A stretch of DNA of 9,424 nucleotides, taken from the NCBI GenBank assembly GCA_041497995.1, contig JBGQHM010000268.1:1-9424 (forward strand), written 5' to 3'. The notes under the pieces were generated by a model. The model did not search any database. It saw nothing but the letters and a program-made list of their open reading frames with translations, and was not told the DNA's origin. Source of the stretch: DATKMS01 sp041497995 (lineage in GTDB: Bacteria; Desulfobacterota; Binatia; HRBIN30). Every line of letters starts with the position of its first letter. Position 1 is the stretch's first letter. Of this stretch, positions 1 through 6,716 are shown one piece after another. The position numbers and the translations under genes were made by a program.

Positions 1-1183
1 AGATGCCGCTCAGGCCGCCGATCACGAACATCGAGACAAAGGCCAACGCATTGAGCATCGGCGTCGTGAAGCGGATGTCGCCGCCCCAGAGCGTCCCGAG
101 CCAGTTGAAGGTCTTGATCGCCGAGGGCACGGCGATGACCATCGTCGACATCATGAAGCTGCTGCCCAGGGTCGGGTTCATACCGCTCTGAAACATGTGG
201 TGACCCCACACGATCCAGCTGAGGCCGGCGATGCTGATCATCGAGTACGCCATGGCGCGATAGCCGAAGATCGGCTTGCGCGCGAACACCGCCAAAATGT
301 CCGACGCGATCCCCATGGCCGGCAGGATGAGAATGTAGACCTCAGGATGCCCGAAGAACCAGAACAAGTGCTGCCACAGGAGCGGCTCGCCGCCGCCAGA
401 GGGGAGGAAGAACGTGGTGCCGGCCATGCGATCGAGCAGCAACAGCCCGAGGCCGGCGGTCAACACCGGCAGCGCCAGCAGCAGCAGGATAGCGACGATG
501 AACAGCGCCCAGATCGTCAGCGGCAAGCGGAAAAGGGTCATGCCCGGCGCACGCATGTTGATGATGGTCGTGATGTAGTTGATCGAGCCCATCAGTGATG
601 AGACGCCGAGAACCACGAGGCTGATGCACCACAGGTTCTGACCCCACTCGACGCCGGTATAGACCGGCACGGACGAGAGCGGCGCGTACGACGTCCATCC
701 TGCCGCGGCATGGCCGCCGGGGACGAAGAATCCTGAGAGCATGATCACCCCGGCGACGGCACCCACCCAAAACGACAGCATGTTGAGCAGGGGAAACGCC
801 ATGTCGCGTGCCCCGATCATCAGCGGGATGAGAAAGTTGCCGAAGCAGCCGACCAGGATCGGCATCACCACGAAGAAGACCATGATGGTAGCGTGCATGG
901 TGAAGAGGGTGTTGTAGAAAGCCGGGTTCATGTGGCCTTCCGACATGTACGGCTCGGGAATCCACTGCGTGAACGGCACGACCTCTTCCGGCCAGGCGAG
1001 CTCCCAGCGGACCATCAGGGCCAGCAGGCCGCCGAGGATCATCATGAACAACCCCAGGAACAGGAACTGACGGCCGATCATCTTGTGATCGGTGGAGAAG
1101 ACGTAGTGCCTAATGAAGCTCGGTTCCTCGTGATGCTCGTGAGCGGCATGTGCCGCTGGTGCAACGGTTGCAGTCTGACTCAT
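1..1183 (-). CDS. ctaD: Cytochrome c oxidase subunit I, aa3 type (3' end beyond window)
   Basis: Catalytic heme-copper subunit of the terminal oxidase, reducing O2 to water and pumping protons. The ATG at 1183 opens a frame that runs off the left edge after 394 residues. Visible hallmarks: MHATIM with a low-spin heme a ligand (H97), GARDMAFP with the D-channel entrance Asp (D127), GHPEVY carrying the first CuB His (H279), the Glu ending the D channel (E281) and the Tyr that crosslinks to His (Y283), WGHHMF with the other CuB histidines (H328, H329), and VPSAIKTFNW with the K-channel Lys (K357). The Glu in HPEVY places it in the A1-type oxidases by family rule. The segment carrying the remaining heme ligands lies outside the window. 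The first 20 residues hold several histidines. Only 5 bases separate it from the subunit II stop, and a GA-rich ribosome site (about 1200-1192) sits in the end of that gene, suggesting coupled translation. Confidence 0.97.
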   Translation of the reverse strand, partial: MSQTATVAPAAHAAHEHHEEPSFIRHYVFSTDHKMIGRQFLFLGLFMMILGGLLALMVRWELAWPEEVVPFTQWIPEPYMSEGHMNPAFYNTLFTMHATIMVFFVVMPILVGCFGNFLIPLMIGARDMAFPLLNMLSFWVGAVAGVIMLSGFFVPGGHAAAGWTSYAPLSSVPVYTGVEWGQNLWCISLVVLGVSSLMGSINYITTIINMRAPGMTLFRLPLTIWALFIVAILLLLALPVLTAGLGLLLLDRMAGTTFFLPSGGGEPLLWQHLFWFFGHPEVYILILPAMGIASDILAVFARKPIFGYRAMAYSMISIAGLSWIVWGHHMFQSGMNPTLGSSFMMSTMVIAVPSAIKTFNWLGTLWGGDIRFTTPMLNALAFVSMFVIGGLSGI

Positions 1184-1188
1184 GGGCG

Positions 1189-1884
1189 TTACCCTCTCTT
1201 CAATTCGTTGGCCGGTGCCTCGGCCGTTGCGGGGGGCCAATGATCCTTGAGCCAGGCATCGTAGCCCGCCGCATCGTGGACGGTGAGCTGTCCCTTCATC
1301 CCCGAATGCCCGAAGCCACACAGCTCGGCGCATGGGATCTCATAGGTGCCCGGCTTGGTGGCCTCGAACCACACGATGATCTCCCGCCCGGGCAGCGCGT
1401 CTTGCTTCAAGCGCAAGTTGGGCAGGAAAAAACTGTGGATGACATCCTTGGAGTGCAACAGGACCCGCACGACTTTGTGCACGGGAACATGCAGGTCGTT
1501 GTCGACCTTGTAGTCGTCCGCCGTTCCCAGCTTCCCGTCGGGACCGGGATAGACGATCTCCCAGTTGAACTGCTTGCCGGTGACATCCACGACGACATCA
1601 GGGGGCGGCGCGTTCTTCTTGATCGCGTCCCACTGCCCCTTGCTCATGAAAGCGAGCATCACGAGGATCAGCGCCGGCACGATCGTCCAGATGATCTCCA
1701 GCGTGCTGTTGCCGTGCGTGTACGTCGCGCGGCGTCCATCGCGATGCCGGTAGAGGATGAGGAACGCGATGAGCAGGACGTTGACGAGGAGGAAGGTGAA
1801 ACCGGTGATGTAATAGATCAGATAGAACAGCTCATCGATTTTCGGCCCGAACGTCGACACATCTTCGGGAAGCCAACTCATCAT
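1189..1884 (-). CDS. ctaC: Cytochrome c oxidase subunit II with CuA site
   Basis: Takes electrons from a periplasmic donor through the binuclear CuA centre and passes them to subunit I. It is 231 residues, with two membrane helices (about 21-45 and 63-82; the second has the family signature TLEIIWTIVP) and a periplasmic cupredoxin domain. All CuA ligands are present: H150 in DVIHSFFLPN, then CAELCGFGHSGM giving C185, E187 (backbone), C189, H193 and M196. The aromatic electron-entry patch is KQFNWEI (W108). There is no CXXCH, so this is not a caa3-type subunit with a fused cytochrome c; the donor must be separate, and the octaheme cytochrome and cupredoxin encoded just upstream are candidates. 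I see no cleavable signal peptide or lipobox. The first of two adjacent ATGs is used; AAGGA lies about 13 bases upstream, so the second ATG is also possible. Confidence 0.97.
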   Translation of the reverse strand: MMSWLPEDVSTFGPKIDELFYLIYYITGFTFLLVNVLLIAFLILYRHRDGRRATYTHGNSTLEIIWTIVPALILVMLAFMSKGQWDAIKKNAPPPDVVVDVTGKQFNWEIVYPGPDGKLGTADDYKVDNDLHVPVHKVVRVLLHSKDVIHSFFLPNLRLKQDALPGREIIVWFEATKPGTYEIPCAELCGFGHSGMKGQLTVHDAAGYDAWLKDHWPPATAEAPANELKRG

Positions 1885-1970
1885 GTGTGTGTACCTATCC
1901 TTTGGTGCGCCGCAACGACCACGAGATCGATGCCGCGTTCAGTCGTTCAGCCGCAGCGGGCACCGGCTAC

Positions 1971-2690
1971 CTATTTGGCGGCGAGCTCGAAGTTGACCTT
2001 CGCCTCACCACCCCCCGGCACGGTCACCTTCTGGGTCTTCTCGCCCAGCTTGCCGTGCCACACCTTGACCTCATAGTCGCCAGGCGGCACGTCCGTGAGC
2101 TTGAAGTTCCCGTTGGCATCCGTCTTCACATAGTACGGGTTGTCCTGCGAGATGAACCAGCCCTGCATCCAGCCGTGCGCGTCACAGGTGACCTTGATGA
2201 CCTCTGGGTCGGAGAACTTCTCCTCGATCGTCTTCTTGAACTTGGGCTGGGCGCGGTTGATCGGGGGATTCTTGGTGCTGTAGGTGTGGATGTTGTGGAG
2301 GATGCCGTCGTCGTTGTTGATCTTCACGGTGCTCCCGGCGGGGAACAGCAGGACGTGTGGAACGTACTTGCATCCCTGCTGGTCGAGCGTCGCGTCTCCC
2401 GGCGCGAATGCCTTGCCCTTGGTGATGTTGACGATCGACACCACAGCGTTCTCGAGGCCGCCGCCGCTGCTCACGAGCAGCTCTTCGTCCTTGAGCTCGT
2501 GTTGGCCGCACACTTCCTTGTCCTTGGTGACTTCGAGCGTCTTCGGTGGCGGTACCGTCCCCTGCACCTTCACTTGGCCGGAGATCGACCCGCCGTTCGC
2601 GACGGCGCCACCTTCGTAGGCGTACGCCGCCACCGCCCACGTCAGGGTGGTTGCTGCTAGCAGCATGGTGCGAAAAGTCGTGCGATGCAT
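1971..2690 (-). CDS. Secreted cupredoxin-like protein with carboxypeptidase-regulatory-like domains
   Basis: A 239-residue periplasmic protein. The start is the ATG at 2690, preceded by a strong AGGAGG site; an in-frame start further upstream (2762) would put non-signal sequence in front. Residues 1-24 are a clear signal peptide ending in AYA (cleavage before YEGG). The early part (GGSISGQVKVQGTVPPP) and the end (DANGNFKLTDVPPGDYEVKVWHG, about 190-212) resemble carboxypeptidase-regulatory-like beta-sandwich repeats. The middle looks like a cupredoxin: CKYVPHVLLFPAG, then LHNIH (H132, H135) and TCDAHGWMQGW (C169, H172, M175), which could form a type 1 copper site with C-x2-H-x2-M spacing. Proteins of this kind are often annotated as plastocyanin-like or methylamine-utilisation-like. 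Its place between the multiheme cytochrome and subunit II suggests a copper electron carrier or a factor for oxidase assembly; that role is inferred. Confidence 0.85.
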   Translation of the reverse strand: MHRTTFRTMLLAATTLTWAVAAYAYEGGAVANGGSISGQVKVQGTVPPPKTLEVTKDKEVCGQHELKDEELLVSSGGGLENAVVSIVNITKGKAFAPGDATLDQQGCKYVPHVLLFPAGSTVKINNDDGILHNIHTYSTKNPPINRAQPKFKKTIEEKFSDPEVIKVTCDAHGWMQGWFISQDNPYYVKTDANGNFKLTDVPPGDYEVKVWHGKLGEKTQKVTVPGGGEAKVNFELAAK

Positions 2691-2694
2691 TCTG

Positions 2695-2702
2695 CTCCTC
2701 CT
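2695..2702 (-). promoter_or_regulatory. Ribosome binding site of the cupredoxin-like gene
   Basis: The minus strand reads AGGAGGAG, ending 4 bases before the ATG at 2690 (6 bases from the AGGAGG core). This near-perfect Shine-Dalgarno match decides for 2690 over the in-frame upstream start at 2762 and places a proper signal peptide at the N-terminus. Confidence 0.85.
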
Positions 2703-2758
2703 CTTTACGGGCTCGCGCTGTCGGCACTCGGATAGAGCGCCCGCCGCGCAAGCGGTTA

Positions 2759-5470
2759 TCAATTTGCCGCGGGCGCTGCAATGGCGCCCTGCGCCGCGGC
2801 CACTTGCTGGTGCTTGGCGAGGATCTCCTTCACGTCGTTCAGCACCATGAGGTAGTCGCGCAGCGCCTCGATCTGCTTGCTCCCGTCGCCGCCGAGAATG
2901 TCATCAGGTCCCCCGGTGACTTTGCCGTCTTGTCCGATCTCGAAGAACGACGGCATCTTGGCCCCCGGCTGCACCTTCTGTGGATCGCGCAGCCACCGCA
3001 CGATCCAGTCGGGATTGAGGCGGCTGTGCGCCAGCGACAGATCGGGGGCCCAGCCTTCCGGCGGCCCCTCCGGTTTCTTGTCACCCTGCTGGTGGCAGGA
3101 GAAGCAGTTGAAGTTGTCCGGGTTCACCAGTTTCTGCGCCGCTTCGATGTACTCGACCGGGATCTGCGTCTCGTTGACGTGGACAAACGGCACCTGCACG
3201 TCGTCCACCGCGCCAAAGTAGTGTACCAGCGTTGTCGCCTCGATATCGCTGAAGCTAAACGTCGGCATCCGAACCTTCAGCCACGGACGAATAGGAACCG
3301 GCTGCTTCAGGAAGCCGAACATCCAGTCCGCCTGCACCTTCGACCCCTCGCCGTTGAGAATCGGCGGGGCGAGCTGTGGTGTCTCTTGATAGCGGGCGCG
3401 GATGGCCCCGCCCTGCCCTTCGATGATGTGGCAGCCGACGCAGTTGTAGCGCGCCACCATGCGGCGCCCCGCCACCTCGCGCTGGCCGCGGATGTCAGTG
3501 GCGGCGCGAAACTTCGCCGGGTACCTGGCGTCGGTGCGGCTCGCCAAGAAGACCTTCAACGCCTTGATGTCCTCATCGGCGAAATCGAACTGTGGCATCG
3601 CCTGCTCGATACGCTCGGTGGCGTAGGTGCGCGGCGTCTTCAGCTTATGATAGGTCCAGTCGTCCCACGTCTCCGGAATGTCGGTATGGTTGCCGAAGAA
3701 CAGTTCTTCGAGCGTCTTCGAACCGAACGTGGAGAGCTCGGCACCGACGCGCGATTCCGTCTCCATCCCGGTGATGTCGTGGCAACCAAAGCACCCGTAC
3801 TTGCGGACCAGTGTTTTCCCATGAGCGATGGCGTCCGGGTCGCTGAGGCGGGCCACGATGGCGGGATCCGGGTGCTTCTCGCCAAGCGTCAGCAGGAACG
3901 ACGAGATCGCGCGTGCCTCGTCGTCGCTCAGCCGCAAGCTCGGCATGCGCGAGACCGGTGAAAACTCGCGCGGCCCCTTGAGCCAGTAGTAGATCCAGCG
4001 GGCGTCGGTCTTCTCCGCGATGCTACTGAGGTTGGGGGCAATGTCTTTGTTCTCGCCGAGCAAGGCCGGCGACTCGCCTGGCGCGATGCCGTGGCAGGCA
4101 CGGCAGCCGAGGCTGTCGATGAGCTCCTTCCCATGCGCCACCAGCGTGGGGTTGCTGGGGTCGATTCCGGTAGGTGCCGGCCGGCCTTCCAGCCATTGAT
4201 CGCTCTCCGCCTTGCTGGACTCGAGCAGGTAGGCAGCGACGGCAACGGCCTCCTCTTGATTGAAGAGGAAGTTCGGCATGCGCGTCTTCGGGCGGTATTG
4301 GTGTGGGTTGGTCACCCAGCGCACTAGCCACGCAGGGTCGACCTTGGCGGAGATGCGTCGGAGGTACGGCCCGACGCGGGGCAGGTCTTCATAACCATCG
4401 ACGAGGTGACAGTTCGGACATCCAAGCTCCTCGAAGAGCAACTGGCCGCGCTCGATGGTGCTGGCGCCGGTCAGGTGTTCGATATTCGCGTGGCACTTGA
4501 TGCACGAGGCCTGCACCTTGACACCGCGCAGCAGCGGCTCATCCCAATGGTGCACCTCGCCGTGTGCTTGCTCCGGGCTGTTCACAGCAGCGCCTTGGCC
4601 TTGGTGGCACGGCGTGCAACCGAACTTGTCGGGCGGGTGCTTGGAAAAGATCTCTTCGCGGCGGGGATGCGTTTTGTACGGATTCGGTGCGTCGTCGAAG
4701 CCCGCCTTGTTGATCGCGGCGTGGCAGGATTCGCAGCGGTCGACCCGCGCGATCGGCTTGTCGAAGTTGTTGCGTTCGAAGTCTTCGAGAACCACCTGGC
4801 GAATCTTCGGGATCTTCGGAAGGTTCAACGGACCAACGGCCAGAGTCAGGTTCTCCAACTTCTCGGTCAGCCGATCGTGCTCGCTGTTGAGCTGCTTCAG
4901 CTTGTCTTCGAGACCTTTGACCTCGGAACGCACCTCGACGAGCTCCTTGTCGATCTTGTCGACCTGCGCCTTGGTATCGTCGAAGCCCTTCTGCATCTCC
5001 ACCTTGTCCTTGTCGAGCGCTTCGAGGCGCGCGTGCAGGGCTTCGGCGGGCTGGTGCGCGAGGATGGCGCTGTCGTAATCGTACCACGCTTCTTCCAGCC
5101 GGCTCTTCACGACGCGCAGGCGGAGGTCGATTTCGTGATGCCGCAGGCCAACTCGGTCGCGCTCGGTGTCGAGTGCAGCGATGCGCTTGGCGGTCTCGCC
5201 GCTGGTTAGGTGCTCCCGCGCGGCAGCGAGGTCCTTGACGACTTGCTGATAGGCCGGGTCCGCGAAAAGACGATCGTCTTCTTTCTTGATCTCCTGGCGG
5301 ACCGCATTCTGCTCCTGTTCGGAGAACTCCGCCTGATAGTATTTCCACGGCCGCCGGGAGATGTTGTCGTCCCAGACGGACCACACCGCCCCGGCTAACA
5401 GCAAGCCGACGGCCAACAGGAAGACGGCACTGTAGGACCGCTTCTCGTCGTCTACGCTACGTCGTGCCAC
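2759..5470 (-). CDS. Membrane-anchored octaheme cytochrome c with coiled-coil stalk (complex III cytochrome subunit)
   Basis: A 903-residue protein with eight CXXCH motifs. Order: short basic N-terminus; one membrane helix (about 13-33); a long charged helical region with heptad-like pattern (about 50-212); then hemes CESCH 246, CTPCH 285, CIKCH 323, CPNCH 351, CRACH 456, CFGCH 560, CVGCH 677, CFSCH 789. The first three are closely spaced. The last five each begin a unit of roughly 100-120 residues ending in a methionine-proline motif (M398, M509, M625, M735, M839), usually preceded by a W-x3-W/F-L-x2-P element, as in class I monoheme cytochromes with His/Met ligation. It follows the cytochrome b genes directly, where cytochrome c1 would be, and precedes the oxidase genes, so it most likely carries electrons from the Rieske protein towards CuA. 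The start is GTG at 5470, with AGAGGTGG upstream across the previous stop. The last residues are Ala/Gln-rich. The heme count is certain; exact axial ligands of hemes 1-3 are not. Confidence 0.95.
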   Translation of the reverse strand: MARRSVDDEKRSYSAVFLLAVGLLLAGAVWSVWDDNISRRPWKYYQAEFSEQEQNAVRQEIKKEDDRLFADPAYQQVVKDLAAAREHLTSGETAKRIAALDTERDRVGLRHHEIDLRLRVVKSRLEEAWYDYDSAILAHQPAEALHARLEALDKDKVEMQKGFDDTKAQVDKIDKELVEVRSEVKGLEDKLKQLNSEHDRLTEKLENLTLAVGPLNLPKIPKIRQVVLEDFERNNFDKPIARVDRCESCHAAINKAGFDDAPNPYKTHPRREEIFSKHPPDKFGCTPCHQGQGAAVNSPEQAHGEVHHWDEPLLRGVKVQASCIKCHANIEHLTGASTIERGQLLFEELGCPNCHLVDGYEDLPRVGPYLRRISAKVDPAWLVRWVTNPHQYRPKTRMPNFLFNQEEAVAVAAYLLESSKAESDQWLEGRPAPTGIDPSNPTLVAHGKELIDSLGCRACHGIAPGESPALLGENKDIAPNLSSIAEKTDARWIYYWLKGPREFSPVSRMPSLRLSDDEARAISSFLLTLGEKHPDPAIVARLSDPDAIAHGKTLVRKYGCFGCHDITGMETESRVGAELSTFGSKTLEELFFGNHTDIPETWDDWTYHKLKTPRTYATERIEQAMPQFDFADEDIKALKVFLASRTDARYPAKFRAATDIRGQREVAGRRMVARYNCVGCHIIEGQGGAIRARYQETPQLAPPILNGEGSKVQADWMFGFLKQPVPIRPWLKVRMPTFSFSDIEATTLVHYFGAVDDVQVPFVHVNETQIPVEYIEAAQKLVNPDNFNCFSCHQQGDKKPEGPPEGWAPDLSLAHSRLNPDWIVRWLRDPQKVQPGAKMPSFFEIGQDGKVTGGPDDILGGDGSKQIEALRDYLMVLNDVKEILAKHQQVAAAQGAIAAPAAN

Positions 5471-5474
5471 GACA

Positions 5475-5482
5475 CCACCTCT
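5475..5482 (-). promoter_or_regulatory. Ribosome binding site of the octaheme cytochrome gene
   Basis: The minus strand reads AGAGGTGG, 4 bases before the GTG start at 5470. It overlaps the TAG stop of the preceding small gene, which supports both the GTG start and translational coupling. Confidence 0.7.
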
Positions 5483-5651
5483 ATACCGACACTCGGCGCT
5501 CCAGCAGGCGCCCCACTATGAAAACCACTGCGCCGATCATCATCAGCTTCAACTCGGGCCCCATGCTGTGCTCCTCGGTGAACCCGACGAACAGCGCGTA
5601 GCTGACGTACACGAACCCGAACGCCTCCATGAGCTTGGCCACGTAAAACAT
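5481..5651 (-). CDS. Small two-helix membrane protein of the cytochrome bc cluster
   Basis: A 56-residue protein from the ATG at 5651, starting MFYVAKLMEAFGF. It has two hydrophobic segments (about 3-22 and 33-50) separated by a short charged loop (GFTEEHSMGPELK) and a basic end (LLERRVSV). I recognise no named family. Its position between subunit IV and the octaheme cytochrome, 10 bases before the latter, makes it a likely accessory subunit or assembly factor, comparable in size to the small PetG/L/M/N-type subunits of b6f, although no homology to those is visible. A GTG at 5714, nearly touching the subunit IV stop, would give 77 residues; the extra 21 are polar and unlike the rest, so I prefer 5651, but neither start has a good ribosome binding site. 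Confidence 0.75.
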   Translation of the reverse strand: MFYVAKLMEAFGFVYVSYALFVGFTEEHSMGPELKLMMIGAVVFIVGRLLERRVSV

Positions 5652-5715
5652 CTTGAGCGACGCTAGGCGCGGAGGTCCGTACTCTCGATCCGTCAGGCAG
5701 TGGCGCGCCCACACC

Positions 5716-6540
5716 TCAGATGTTGATCCACGGCGTGACCAGGATGTACTTGATGTTGAACGCGTGGCGCATGACCATCTTGAGAAGGACGGCGAGCATG
5801 TTCAGGAACAAGAACGACGTCGTCATGAAGCGCGGCATGCCCCATTGCTGCATAAACAGCGGCCCCTTGAGACGGCGGATCCATGCGTACATTGCGAGCG
5901 TACCCACCACAAAGTAGCCACCCACCACCGCGAGCCCGAACATCGACGACCAGAGCGGATCGCGCAGCCCGATCAGGTACGGCAGGTCGACGTTGGTCAT
6001 CGCCTCCACTTTGTGGAGGTCCCACTTCTGCCACGGCCAGAACCAGTTCCAGCCGGGCCCGCGCAGGAAGGTGCCGATGACGATCAGCGATACCCACAAC
6101 ACGTGGAAGCCGAAGAAATAAGTGAGGATCTCGAACTTGCGTTCTTCGAAGGTGTAGTAGCCGTTCCCCTTGGGGTTGATGTCGATGTACGGAATCACCA
6201 TCAGGCCCATGATGATGAAGGTGGGCAGCACCACGCCGGCGTGCCACGGGTCGAAGAACACCAACATCTCTTGCAGCCCCAGGAAGTACCACGGCGCCTT
6301 CGACGGGTTCGGGGTGCGCGTCGGATTGGCGGCCTCCTCGAGCGGCGCATCGACCAGCAACGACCAGACGATCAGCAAGACGATGATCAAGAGGCTGCAC
6401 AGAAACTCCGCACGCACCAGGTGGGGCCAGGTATGTACCTTGTCATCGCCCGGGCCGCTCGCCTTCTTGATCGGCACCTCGACGCGCCGATTCGCCGGCT
6501 GCGACAGCGCCCGCACCGCCGCGTTGGATTGATCTGCCAC
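5716..6540 (-). CDS. petD: Cytochrome b C-terminal half, long subunit-IV-like protein with APWY Qo motif
   Basis: The second part of a split cytochrome b, forming part of the quinol oxidation (Qo) site. It is 274 residues from the GTG at 6540, against roughly 160 for subunit IV of b6f. About five membrane helices are visible (about 44-63, 92-118, 136-159, 196-221, 238-258). The Qo loop reads KAPWYFLGLQEML: the family PEWY motif is APWY here (82-85), with a nearby Glu at 91. Between helices 3 and 4 is a tryptophan-rich stretch, RGPGWNWFWPWQKWD (160-174), absent from ordinary subunit IV. The N-terminal 40 residues are polar and probably cytoplasmic. The start is fixed by AAGGAG, which overlaps the stop of the 50-residue gene upstream. 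It works with the b6-like gene upstream; petD is used by analogy with the b6f split arrangement. Family and complex assignment are firm; the quinone type is not. Confidence 0.93.
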   Translation of the reverse strand: MADQSNAAVRALSQPANRRVEVPIKKASGPGDDKVHTWPHLVRAEFLCSLLIIVLLIVWSLLVDAPLEEAANPTRTPNPSKAPWYFLGLQEMLVFFDPWHAGVVLPTFIIMGLMVIPYIDINPKGNGYYTFEERKFEILTYFFGFHVLWVSLIVIGTFLRGPGWNWFWPWQKWDLHKVEAMTNVDLPYLIGLRDPLWSSMFGLAVVGGYFVVGTLAMYAWIRRLKGPLFMQQWGMPRFMTTSFLFLNMLAVLLKMVMRHAFNIKYILVTPWINI

Positions 6541-6544
6541 TGTC

Positions 6545-6697
6545 CTACTCCTTAGCTTTCGGCTTCGCCGCCCAGTAGAGCAGCACCAGCAACAGCACAA
6601 AGATCATCGGAAGCACGAGTACACGCCCACCGGGGATCACCATCGTCACCCCCAAGAGCACCAGGCTCGCAATTGTGTTCCGTAGTTCCGGGTTCAC
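6545..6697 (-). CDS. 50-residue membrane peptide between the two cytochrome b halves
   Basis: Starts at the GTG at 6697, read as MNPELRNTIASLVLLGVT. Two hydrophobic stretches follow (about 8-21 and 25-43), joined by a PGGR turn, with a basic tail (AKPKAKE). It begins 19 bases after the cytochrome b stop, with GAGGGGG 8 bases ahead of the GTG, and its last codons contain the AAGGAG used by the next gene, so it is embedded in the translation chain of the complex. A longer reading of the same frame back to 6907 is shadow sequence inside the cytochrome b gene. I recognise no family; a small structural or assembly subunit of the complex is the natural guess. Confidence 0.72.
   Translation of the reverse strand: MNPELRNTIASLVLLGVTMVIPGGRVLVLPMIFVLLLVLLYWAAKPKAKE
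6548..6553 (-). promoter_or_regulatory. Ribosome binding site of the subunit-IV-like gene
   Basis: AAGGAG on the minus strand, 7 bases before the GTG at 6540. It is formed by the last sense codons of the 50-residue gene, immediately before its TAG, and it decides for 6540 over longer upstream readings. Confidence 0.85.
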
Positions 6698-6705
6698 CGC
6701 AGCAT

Positions 6706-6712
6706 CCCCCTC
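6706..6712 (-). promoter_or_regulatory. Ribosome binding site of the 50-residue membrane peptide
   Basis: GAGGGGG on the minus strand lies in the short gap after the cytochrome b stop and 8 bases before the GTG at 6697. It is the main nucleotide-level evidence that this very short frame is translated. An ATG in between is out of frame and stops after three codons. Confidence 0.7.
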
Positions 6713-6716
6713 GACA

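Noticed and set aside
342..965. Minus-strand frame of 207 codons within cytochrome oxidase subunit I
   Set aside because: It is out of frame with the clear Cox1 reading (HATIM, HPEVY, GHHMF) and has Arg/His-rich shadow composition.
1885..1970. Gap before subunit II, considered as a promoter separating bc and cox halves
   Set aside because: No convincing promoter or terminator structure seen; the spacing alone allows an internal promoter, but there is no positive evidence.
2691..2758. Gap between octaheme cytochrome and cupredoxin-like genes, considered as terminator or separate promoter
   Set aside because: No stem-loop with T-run and no clear -35/-10 pair; only the strong ribosome site is visible.
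2546..3961. Long plus-strand open frame (471 codons) opposite the octaheme cytochrome gene
   Set aside because: It is antisense to a gene with eight CXXCH motifs; its translation is rich in Arg, Leu, Ala and Val with no recognisable domain, as expected for a mirror frame in GC-rich DNA.
4406..5209. Plus-strand frame of 267 codons opposite the coiled-coil region
   Set aside because: The repetitive Leu/Val/Glu/Asp content mirrors the Glu/Lys/Asp codons of the coiled coil on the other strand; no ribosome site or domain supports it.
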